64,000 nucleotides of DNA from Blastomussa wellsi (lineage: Eukaryota; Cnidaria; Anthozoa; Scleractinia; Plerogyridae), in assembly GCA_947652115.1 (NCBI GenBank), contig OX393563.1:8901942-8965941 (forward strand). Direction: 5' to 3'. The translations under genes were made by a program, and so were the position numbers. Positions 24,120 to 34,900 of the stretch are shown here, in pieces; the first letter of the stretch is position 1, and every line of letters begins with the position of its first letter. The notes beneath the pieces were generated by a model. It did not search any database. It was not told the DNA's origin and saw only the letters and a program-made list of their open reading frames with translations.

Positions 24120-24433
24120 TTAGCTCTGATTAGCCTTTGAATAAAATCAGACTTGAAAGTATCAATAGTTCATGACAGCTCTAAAATGTAGACATGGCTG
24201 ACCGGAGGAAGCTACGTCTGTTTATCGTTTTTTTTTTACCTTCGTGCGGGAAACCGTTGTAGAAATTTGAGAAATAACGTTTAACCCTTTATAGGATGCA
24301 GGACACCCCAGAATACAACGTTCATTGTTTGCTTTTTCCTTTTTTTTCACCCTCGCTAAGAGTTATTTTTTACGCTTGCTTTTTGGTTATGTTTATTTAT
24401 GTTCATCTCCGCACGCTCCTGCATCTTCCATTA

Positions 24434-24516
24434 GTTAGCAGCGTAGATGTGACCACAGGGCTAGCCAATATTTAGCTTTAGTTTCCGGTAAAACTAATCT
24501 ATCGTCATGTGAATAG

Positions 24517-24561
<45 letters not shown>

Positions 24562-25340
24562 GTATAACAATATAATTTGGTTTTATCAACTGGGTTGATA
24601 ATGTGAATTGGCCAACGTAAAGAGATTCGAGAGCTGACGTTTCGAGCGTTAAGGTGGATTTCCACTGTCGCGTATTTTTTTACGTGCGTTTAGGTGCGTA
24701 AAAAAATTTAGAGACAATGTATGAACGACTTGCGTAAACGTGCACGCGAGTTTTCCATACACCTTTTAGGTGGATTTGCACTGTCGCGTAATTTTCCTTA
24801 CGTTAACGGGCGTGTTTTTAACTGGCTTTACGTCCGTAAAATGTATGGACGCCTCGCGTCTGCGGAAAAAGTTGAATGGAACTCCACCTTTACGCCCTTC
24901 GTCGGAGCGAATGACGAAGGGCTAACGCTCGAAACGTCAGCTCTCGAATCTCTATACCGTGGCCAATTCACATTATCAACCCAGTTGATAAAACCAATCT
25001 CCCAAATCATTCTAAGCAACATATGGTAGTCTGCGGCCTTTCCCTTCACCAAGGAAACACGGAAAGCCGTAAAACTCTAGAACAAAAATTTATTTTTCAA
25101 TCGGCACTCTTAATCCTCAGGGTATCAACGAACGCTTTTCATTCAACTAATTTATTCCGTTGTTTTCACGTTACCAGGCACCAGCCAATAGCGAAGCTCC
25201 ATCTAAAAAACACACGACCCACAATTCCTTGATTCGCTCCGACGAAGGGCTAACGCTCGAAACGTCAGCTCTTGAATCTCTTTACGGTGGCCAATTGACA
25301 TTATCAACCCAGTTGATAAAACCAAATTATATTGTTATAC

Positions 25341-25385
<45 letters not shown>

Positions 25386-25400
25386 CTATTCATATATTGT
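24434..25400. repeat. Inverted modules with GCTCGAAACGTCAGCTC core (about 950 bp unit)
   Basis: A left module (24434-24654, minus orientation) and a right module (about 25237-25400, plus) are inverted copies: GCTCGAAACGTCAGCTC, AACCCAGTTGATAAAACCAA, TTATATTGTTATACTTCCCA, AGTTTCTTTAGAAACTTACC. A partial third copy lies at about 24897-25005. The middle holds tandem TACGTGCGT-like motifs. Retroelement-derived sequence is likely; apparent reading frames through it are not genes. Confidence 0.65.
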
Positions 25401-25406
25401 CATGTG

Positions 25407-25937
25407 ACCCAACGTAACTAATCGAACTGTTCGGTAATAGAACCCAGTCGAGCTTAATCGAATGATTGGTTCGATAATAGAACACAATCGAACCGAAAAA
25501 TTTGCGAGAGTTCGATTGCGTTCGATTTTCGAACTAATTGAACCCGATCGAATGCACTTGTAATACTTGCATCCGGTCTGTTGTAGCGATGTTTCTCGTG
25601 ACGTCGTCACCCATTGTTATTAATATCCCAACCAGAACCTAATTGGCTGTTGAAACAATGACTTCTTTTCTTCCGCGGTTGGCAAATTTGAATATCAAAA
25701 GAAATGTGACATCAATGTTTGTAAACAAGAAATATCGCTATATTGGCAGTTCCAGTCGAATGCATCCGATCGTGAATCCAATGTCGACCGTTCCAGTTGT
25801 TCAGTTTTTTTGGTGAGAGTTCGATTACGTTCGATTGCTGAACTCAATCGAACCCAATCGCCTGATTGATGTTCGATTGAGTTCCACTGTTCAATTGATC
25901 GAGCGTTCGATTTGGTTCGATTAGTTGCGTCGGGCAT
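25407..25937. mobile_element. Foldback element rich in GTTCGATT motifs
   Basis: The ends are inverted: CCCAACGTAACTAATCGAAC at the left and, reverse-complemented, CCCGACGCAACTAATCGAAC at the right. The two arms carry many copies of GTTCGATT or AATCGAAC; the central part lacks them. Confidence 0.65.
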
Positions 25938-28159
25938 GAACGTGAAGAGTTTGGCACGGATGGAATCTGATCGCGTGTTATGTTTTGGCTATACAAAAGC
26001 TGTACTTTTCAAAGTTGATTTCATTTCTTTAGGCATTAAGGGTGTATTGGTCGTGTCCATGAGAAACTCCTGCTCTGACTCAAGTGACTGAGAAACTTCT
26101 GCTCAGAATCACTCATCCGCTGTTTAATAGGCGAAATGACGAAGGACATTCCGATTATTCCAATTTTCTTTTAATATCATCGCGACAAGCTTCTTTTATG
26201 GGGATAATCCGCTGAGCAATGTGCAGGCACTTGCACTTTAACTCACAGAGCCGAAAGAGAACCAGTCAGACAAAACCAATGCAATGATCACCGGTCTTGG
26301 TTCATTTATCGTTAAATTGAAATACTGTAAATACCTTCCAAGCTAATCCAAGCAACATGACGCTTTGACTGAGGCGGCTGCTGGCAGCTATTCAGAAAAT
26401 CAAATTGAAACCTGCCTCTAAACGACTAGAAACTTTATGGACAGGTAAGTCGAAGAATTGTGCAGCTTTTTAAATTTACTTCGTTGGTGCTGCAGAGTAA
26501 TTGTTTGAGCTAGACTGACCGGCGAGAAATATCTTAAAAATCGTCGCAAACGGCATTTGACTTTTGTTTTATACCTATATCAGCCACCACGAGAGCGAAT
26601 ACTGATTCACCAGCTACATCGCGCGGATCAAATTTGTTGATTTGAATTTGGTCCTACATTGTGTAACCACAGATATTAGTCATTTACATGACGGAGTCAT
26701 TACTTGCAATATATCCATTCCCCTTGGGTATACTCCAAGACAATTAGACAGTTTCAGATAATAATTTATCCCGCACTTCACAAAGCTCAACACCGTGCAA
26801 TCTAGCCTGAGCCAAGCCGTCAGTTGGTTTGTATAAAAACATGCATAGATATCCAAGAAAGTTTTTTATTCATTTTTTTTCCTCGCAAAAAGTAGGCTAT
26901 ATCAAATACGCCTTATACGTCTTTCAACAGTGAATACGGTCACACGGCCACATTTGTTGTTCCAAGTCAGCTTCATCAACTCGCGAAAGACCCGCTGATC
27001 CACGGAAGGTCAAAGTTAGCTTGATATCAGCTACAGGAGTAAATCATACGCGAGCTTCCTTTTGTCGCGAGAAACAGCGGCGACCGATAATAGCCAGAAT
27101 CTCTTATTAAATAGTCGAGATCGAATTTTAGCTGATACTGAAGAAATTGGTAAAACAAAATATCTTTCCGTTGAAAAAAGACGTGTTTTTAAACCGGTAT
27201 CTGCAACTGATTTAACTTCTGCCTTAGGAACTATTAGTTTCAGGTCTCCGACCGTTTAATTTGCTAGAATTTTTGTATGCGAAAAATTTCGTGACAAACA
27301 GTGGAAGATCGTGGAACCCACTTGCGTTTGATACTCCATTCAAAAACCAAAGGGCCACGCTAAAGTGTTCGTATTCAGTGCCCGGGTGTCGAGGGCTCAG
27401 TAAGTGAGTCAAAAGTGGCTCTCGTCAGTGAGACATCACGGGCACATCTTTTTATCGAAATGATGTTCAAAGCATGCAGTTCAAAAGCACCAGCCTGAGA
27501 TGTTAGGCTCGTTCAGTGAGTCGTGTCTCACACTTAGGCCTGGTACCCAGGTCACACGCTGGAGAAGACTGTTGTCAAGGATGTCATAGCCACAGCTCCC
27601 ATCTTATTATTTTCTGAAATTTGTTGAAGTTTATCGGGCTAAATATGCAACCTGGCTGATGACCCACTCACTGTTGAACAAAAGTCTGAGCGCCTGGCTT
27701 GTTAAGGATGGTGATGATTCTGATTAATAACGACGAACTTGAAAAGTCTTAGCCTGCTAATACAGTCAATAGAGAACAACGGCGATGAAAAAATGAATTT
27801 ATATTTTACCTACGAATCTCTCGATACTCTAAAGTCATTTAGTCTGTTTCTTACTGTCAAAACTATCTCAAAACTGAATCTGGAACACAGCGATAAATTC
27901 GAAAAAGAAATTTTAACAATTAGCCTTCGTAGTTCACGTTGTGCAGACAACGCAGAGTTTGGTCATTTCACGTTCTTGTTTTGCAGAGGACGGCAAAGAA
28001 ATGTACCAAGAACTATAACGCACGCACAAAGCCATTGTTCTGCTCATTAAACCTTTTGTTTAGCGACGTTCCCGTTGCCGTTGCCGTTGTGGTTTTCTTA
28101 AATTCCCTAATACAGCTATGTCAGGGTCACGGATCATACAGAATTCAAACATCAGTTTA

Positions 28160-28420
28160 ACAGATGGGTTCCATGTTACCAGCGTCTGTTCAGTAATAGA
28201 TCACTGATGATGTCAAACTGTGGTAAGAACAAAAAAGTGGCACACGAGACGTCTTCTGTGATCTATTACTGAACAGACACACGGCAATATGGAATCCACC
28301 TGTTTTCTATAATAAAGAAACAAAATATAAACGTCACCACTGCGTGTGTCCTTTGGTAGATCATTGGAAAGAACCAATCAAAATGCGTCCATAATTGGGC
28401 TTATTATATAAAGTGTAATA
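28160..28420 (+). mobile_element. Foldback MITE family M2, copy 2
   Basis: Arms GGTTCCATGTTACCAGCG...GTCTGTTCAGTAATAGATCA and complement; right flank AACGTCACCACTGCGTGTGTCC matches the left flank of copy 1 in inverted orientation. Confidence 0.7.
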
Positions 28421-30429
28421 TCATTCAGCAGTTGCTGGGGAAAAGCCCATAAAATCATCCAGTTTGAAAAAAAATGCAGTGTTTACTCACAGTTGTACTT
28501 CGTTATAGTCGATGACAGCTACAAACAAACTGATTCAGTGTTTTGTTTCTTTTGGTTTTTAACGTTGACATTCACAATGTAACAGTAACCCAACGTTCGT
28601 TTCACTTTGGACAGCTGGTTAATGAGCTTTGACTAACTTTGTTCAATAAAAAAGAAATAGTTTTTGATATAGAAAAAACACCTCCAGGCTGATGCACAAC
28701 AATAGCAACAACATTGTAAAAGCATTTATATTAAGGCTTGCTACTGTCTAGTAGTTAAAACGTGTGCAGAATTTATGGACCGATCTATCATAAACAAATA
28801 AGATAACCTGATTGTTTGGAAGAACTGTCGAATTAGGAAACTGGATAAAGGATAAAACTCGGTGAAAATAATTTATCATTTATCTTTGATATGCAAACAT
28901 GCGAAAAGTGCAGTTTGATTAACGCATGTACGGAAGCTAAGAAAGATCAAATAAACTCAAAAATATATCCATGGCAATCACAAATTGAATTATCAATAAA
29001 CGCAATATCCTGCCGCCCACGAGGCTCGCGAGAGCCCCGACCACGGTGACGTCATTATAACTTACGTAGGTATGAGTTGCGTGTTCGTTCCGCGGCATTC
29101 GGGAATTTTAAATGAATAATTTATCCCCAATCGTTTGGGTATTTTGTTGTTATGTGTGGTAGCAGCGATCGTGATTCATAAACAACGCCAGTGTTTATAC
29201 TGTGGGAACAGTGAAACAGACAGATTGGAGTGAATCAGTGAATCAGCCAGATTGGAGAAATCACGGGGGAAAGTGAGTCCTTCCCCGAAGGAGGGGAAGT
29301 GGCTAAAGCGCGGTCTTTCAAGGTAAGTGAAGCTTACGTTTGTTGGCGTGACAACACAACAGTGGCAACAAATATTCCATTCCATTACACTGTGCGTACA
29401 GGAAGGCCTCGGATTAAAAGACATCTGGAGAACAGACATCGAACATCTAAGCATTAACCTGGGTAGTTTCAAACGTCGATTAGGTTTATGTCGACGTCAA
29501 ACCTGCTTGTACCGACGCCAACATCGTTTATTAAACAGTATTTATTCAAGGTGTTATTGCAGCAGCACCTATCATCATTTATAGTCATCACAGCCGCCTG
29601 GGAAGGCTATTCAAAACAAAGTTTGACCTTAAGTTGTCCGTACTGAACGCAACGTGGCTTTATAACTTCATTCTGATAAGTAATGAAGTAACTAATAGGA
29701 GAAGGTTGATTTCGTCGATATGGATATTGCGAAGTCAATGCCTTCGTCGTCGACAACTTCATAGATTACTGACTGTTTCTAGGTAGTATTTAACCCGAAA
29801 TGTCTGACTTACCTCTTACCAAATTTAAAATTGCATATTCTAATTAGTGCAGTGGGTGTATATTTTTGCTTAACATATTTAAATGATTTAAGGAATCCTC
29901 TGGTGGTTTTGGTTTCCGGCCGAGAGGTGAACGGCATGCAAAACCGGCATCAGTCACGTATATACGGACTTGAAATATACTGTATAGCTACTGTACTGAG
30001 GTCTCGAGACGGCAACACGTGTTTTATTTTACGCCAAAGTCGAAGAAAGCCGCTGTTGTAATCTGCATATTTTATGTGCCTGTAGTCCCGAAGTCAATTA
30101 GAATTTGAATAGACGCTCGTAAATACCGTCACCGCATGTCTTGGTGTGTTATTGTGTTTTCTCGGTTTCGAAACATCTTTCAGTCTTGACCTTTGGCCGC
30201 TACCGACTGTCTTCTTTTTAGACGAATAGTAATAGTAGTTTGTTTCGCCGGGAACATGGGGAATAATACAAGAGAGCTTTAATTTGAAGAGATGGAAGCC
30301 TTGCCACAACAATTTTAACGTTTTTTCCTAATGGATCCTAATCTCTCAGTGGGTTATTAAAACGTTTGATTTATCAATTCTTTTGTGCGCTCTTTTATTA
30401 TATTGACAATTGACATCAGTAAAATTTAG

Positions 30430-30625
30430 ACCGGTTCGCTCAGTTGGTAGAGCTTAAGACCGTGTAGGCAGCCGTCGGCAGCCGTAGGCCCCATCTCCAG
30501 CGTCCAGAACGTTTAATACGGTCAGCTGGGGACGTTAAAGAACTCACACACTTGTCGGTGTTGCGGTCTGGTCTGGGGTGGGAAAATGCTCATCATATTA
30601 GCATAGTATTGCTAGATGCCTGACA
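30430..30625 (+). mobile_element. tRNA-derived SINE (family 2), internally deleted
   Basis: The head CGGTTCGCTCAGTTGGTAGAG has a clear box A. There is no box B; the sequence passes directly to CCGTAGGCCCCATCTCCAGC, GGGACGTTAAAGAACTCACA and GGTGTTGCGGTCTGGTCTGG, a body typical of a coral SINE family as I recall it. Not a functional tRNA gene. Confidence 0.65.
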
Positions 30626-31125
30626 AGCCTCATCAACCCGAGGGTTGATGTTGCCTCTCTGATTTTATCCTAGTACAAAGGTTAATACAACCGTTGCATA
30701 TGCAAAAAAACATATTTTTTTTAATTGTTTTAATCCTTTTTAATAAGAACATTGAGGCTAAGATAAACCAAAATATTAAGAACGTATTAAGAAAATTCCT
30801 CAGTCTGAGAGTCAATTGAGAAGTTTTACTTTCTGATGATGATCAAATAGATCGAAAACGTTCACTGACATTTTTTTAAACATCTTTTATATTACTTTGC
30901 TCATATGTATTTTTTGAAAATGAAAGCATAAAATAAAGGTAAAAATATGTAAATTAATCCAAGTACTTAATTTTGTATGACAATGCAAGTAGACCCAGTC
31001 GCGCAAGCATGTGACAACCAACTTTATACCACATCACAGCAAGCAAGCACTTGGATAGGTTTCCTGGTCACGTCCACATTGATTTATTGAAATATTATAC
31101 CATGTAAATTTAATAAATTTTCCAG

Positions 31126-31303
31126 CCTGACATCGCAAGAATGTTCAGCCTCAGCTCCAAAATCAGACGTTCTTTCAAAGAACTTTGCACTCAGCTTATC
31201 AGTACATCCCCATACCTCAACGCCGATGGCGCGAGTTACCTTTTTCGCAGTAGCGCCCGACCGGAGTCCCCAGACACTCCACAGACACTGTCAGAGGCTA
31301 CAA
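31126..31303 (+). other. Possible 5' exon of P450 copy A (frame ambiguous)
   Basis: A TTTTCCAG acceptor precedes 31126 and a GTACGT donor follows 31303. Two frames stay open across it. One starts with ATG at 31141 (MFSLSSKIRRSFKELC) but ends one base into a codon, which does not fit the phase-0 border at 31997. The other is open throughout, contains an internal ATG at 31226 (MARVTFFAVAPDRS), and ends in phase 0, so it joins cleanly. Neither resembles a known P450 N-terminus. It may instead be a 5' UTR exon or unrelated. Confidence 0.3.
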
Positions 31304-31563
31304 GTACGTTGCATAATTGGCCATATTTACTGACAAAATTGAAATGGTATTCACCGGTATCGAGGGATGTTCTCTCTTCTTTGCTGTAGCTAATCTCGGT
31401 AATGACCAGGAAATCATGAAACTGGAAAGATTGAGGTTATGGTGCCAATAAATGTTTTAATTGAAAATAGTGACACACCAAGACGACTTGTCGAAGAAAA
31501 GGTTCGTCTGATCTTTTCTGTCAATATGGCACGATAAACGCAGAGAAAATTGCGTCTCTCATC

Positions 31564-31597
31564 AGATGATGATGATGACGAAGATGGTGCTGATTCG

Positions 31598-31631
<34 letters not shown>

Positions 31632-31639
31632 GGTGATGG

Positions 31640-31673
<34 letters not shown>

Positions 31674-31675
31674 GA

Positions 31676-31707
<32 letters not shown>

Positions 31708-31815
31708 ATGGTGGTAGTTGTATTGTACTATTGTATTGTAGTTGTGGTAGTGACGACGGAGACGGACGGCGACGACGACTGTGATCGACGACGGCGACGA
31801 TGATGATGACGATGG
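31564..31815. repeat. GAT/GGT trinucleotide repeat
   Basis: Alternating blocks of (GAT)n and (GGT)n to about 31714, then decayed GAC/GGC/GAT units to 31815. In the first intron region of P450 copy A. Reading frames here are repeat artefacts. Confidence 0.95.
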
Positions 31816-31996
31816 TGACTATTATTAATAATAATATTGATGGCTAATTACGATCATGATAACAATTTTTGGCGACGAGTAATTAGCTGGTTTTATATCG
31901 TCTCCGATGTCATGGCCAGTAGCTAGCAAGTGCTCTTAAATTCGAGGCTCTTTTAATTTCTTTATAGTTTATGATGTTTGTTTTTATCACAGCCAG

Positions 31997-34900
31997 CGTG
32001 TGCTGTACTCCTACCGGAAGGAGGATCGGGATGGAGATGGAGAGCCAGACCCAATGCCTATCCCAGGATCGTTCAGTGGAAAAGTACCACAAATTGTCGA
32101 GCTGGTCACGGTTAGTTAAAGTGGAGATCTACATAGATTTTTGATTTCTGTAAACTTGTATACGTACTCTCTCTGGTTAATTTCCTGATTTCTGTTAACT
32201 TCTATACTTACCTTTTTCTTTTTAGTTAAGACATGGCCCACCTAGATTAGCTAGCTACCTGTGGGCACGTCCAATTTGTTAAAATAATTATTAGAAAATA
32301 AAAGAATGTATGAGTTATTCTCGTGCGGTGTCGGAAAATGCAATTGCGGATAGTCTCAAACGTAAAGCACAATTTATCAATTAAAATTTGCCACCGTTTT
32401 GTCAGATTTCAGTCCATAGTAAGCGGTTTTTTAGTCCAGGCACTCCTTTGTCTTAAAATAGATCACGGGTTTAAAAAAAAATTAAAAAACTAGTGCAGAG
32501 GAGCTGCATCTTGCGACATCAGTAACGCCTGAGTTTGTTTATGTTCACAGAAGGGACATCATTTCTTCCAGAAGCGCATGGACAGCCTTGGAAGCAACGT
32601 GTTCAAATGCAGCTTTTTTGGCGCGCCTTTTGTGGCAATAACAGATTACGAGGGAATGCAGTGCTTCTTCGACCCAAGATTGGTAAGAGACTTTTTCACG
32701 GATTTGATAAGTTGTTAAACAAATGCAGTTGAAAATCAATGACGTATCTCCTTTCGGTGGACTATACATTGTACCGAAAGAGTCCAAAGCATTTCCTTGC
32801 AGCCTGAAGCCTCTACCACTGGACGTTCGACTTTATTCGCTTTGGCAAATTTTTGTCTTGTGGATATTTTTAACACTCAGTCCTGAAAGTTTACCTTGCA
32901 GTGAAATAAACACGCAACTGGACAGCTCCCATTGTCGAAGCATCGCTTTACTAACTTTGCGGTAGAGCTTTTGGATCGGAATTGCAATATGCAAGGGTTT
33001 GAGAGCTGAGCTGTTAGAACCAATTCTTTTTTCAGGCTTAGCTTTTAGTTGGTTTGTTAAAATGCATAAAATGTAATTGCAAAGAGTTCGTTCTCGTCCG
33101 TTCATTTTGGGTTATAACATTATTTACTAGAATTTATTAGAATTGCACGACTCCTAACTTTACAGGTAGAAAAGGAGAAAGGATTTGGCAATTTTCGGTT
33201 CAATCAAAACCTTCTGGGAGATCATGTACCTTGCATGTTTGAAAACGGTGAAAGACATAAACAGCTGAAGTCGTTCCTGATCGCAGTTTCACAAAACATG
33301 CTAAGAATGGGCCGACTTATACCCAGCATCATGGACATTATGCCAGAACATCTCATCAAATGGAACTTCAAGGAAGGTATGTGGAGTGTCCATGTACGCA
33401 CTTGGCTTGACGTTGGCCAAATGGAAATGTAGCCCTTTTTATATCTGCTGGCGTGCTCAAATATTATTTGAAACGTATACCCGATTCACACCAACAAAAC
33501 GTGTTTAGTTAAAATAAGTTTAAGAAAATGAAAATTAGCAAAAGAAAAATGTTAAGACTGAATTTTACATTCCTACGATTTCTGCAAGCTCTAGCTTCTG
33601 CTTTCATCAAGATTGTGCTAAGTAAAAATAACATCAGTTAGCAATCTCTATGACCAAAACAAATTTAAGCAGCCTTTAGACACGTTTTAGCTTTGGTGTC
33701 AATGGGGTATTAGCTCGCAGTGTGGAGTTCGAAACGCAGAAAGAGAACACGAAAATTGTATGTCTTCTACTAACGGCGCGGCCAACGGCTAGGCCTATGC
33801 CGATCCGTATACGGTACTCTGTTAGTGTACGATACTTACTGCAATTAGCAATTATCCAGACCGCCCTACAGCAGCTATATCTCCACAACAGCCGGTCTTT
33901 TATACAGTTTGTACCTTTTTGTTCATTGTTTTGTTTCACAGGTCAGGGTAGCCCAAGTCAAGAGGAATGGGAAGAACGAATTCTTCATCTTTCCATGGAC
34001 GTGCTAAGTGAAACCTTGCTGGGGATAAGACTAAGTGGACACAGTTTCTTGCAGTGGCGATTTGAAGTTCTCAAGGAGGAAAAGTGAGTCAACTAAAACG
34101 GACATGGTAAAGAGAAATTGGTCATGTTCTTAACATTGGGCGTCCGAATACCAGGGGACTTCTTGAAGTCGCAGAGATTGTCATAGAAACTTGTTACTAA
34201 GCATAAATCCCTTGTGCAGGCAGATATATAATAACTAGCAGTTCTCATTGAGAAGGAAAGTGCTGCCGCTAACACAGTACAAAATACAAAATAACTGTAC
34301 AAAATAACATTTTCGTCGATGTACATAACTATTTACTAATCAGAAAAATTTATATACATGTAAGACAGACTAAACGATAAACAAAAGTTGTATTGGAAGT
34401 ATACCGGTAAAGCCACAAGACAAGTTTGAAACACAAAATTCCCACGCGTCGAAGAAAAAAATAACTCGCATAACAGTATATTATATTTCAACCTGATTAT
34501 TCAAATTTGTCGAGGTTTTACACAACACCGCTTCTAAATCATATGCTATGAAGACTATGACAAAATAAAATTAAAAAGATGAAGAAAATTATTCACATAA
34601 ACACGACATTTGCTTCTAGAAGCAAATAGCTTTCGAATTTTCTTGCGTGGGGTAACACGCATCATTCTTTTACTGACGATGACAACACGCAAAGCCAAAC
34701 AAATGTTTAGTCTCAAATTATCAGGTGAACCATTGTAATTACGCAGATAAACATTTGCCTGAGACAACAGTTAACATACTGTAGTAATTTCCAAAGTCAG
34801 TTGACAAAATCCATTTTCGATCCATTTGTTTATGAAGCTTTCTGTGTTCGCAAGCGCTGTTCATCGCTTTACGACATCGATTTCCTCTTTTTCGGTGTGG

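Larger units (their letters stand above)
26000..31100. other. Intergenic, no supported gene
   Basis: Contains the M2 MITE (28160-28420) and a SINE (30430-30625). A GGACAG|GTAAGT donor-like site near 26443 could close a 5' UTR exon of P450 copy A, but nothing ties it to that gene. Short frames at 27062-27259 and 29327-29584 have no recognisable features. Confidence 0.45.

Noticed and set aside
24721..25372. Short proteins containing DEGLTLETSALESLYGG
   Set aside because: The frames fall within the inverted repeat modules and recur at every copy, so they are repeat-derived.
27062..27259. 65-residue frame MSRETAATDNSQ...
   Set aside because: Alternative start codon, no homology recognised, no neighbouring exon signals tied to it.
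30430..30520. tRNA gene
   Set aside because: Box A is present but there is no box B or acceptor stem closure, and the body continues as a SINE.
31560..31815. Asp/Gly-rich coding exon upstream of P450 copy A
   Set aside because: A GAT/GGT microsatellite explains the open frames.
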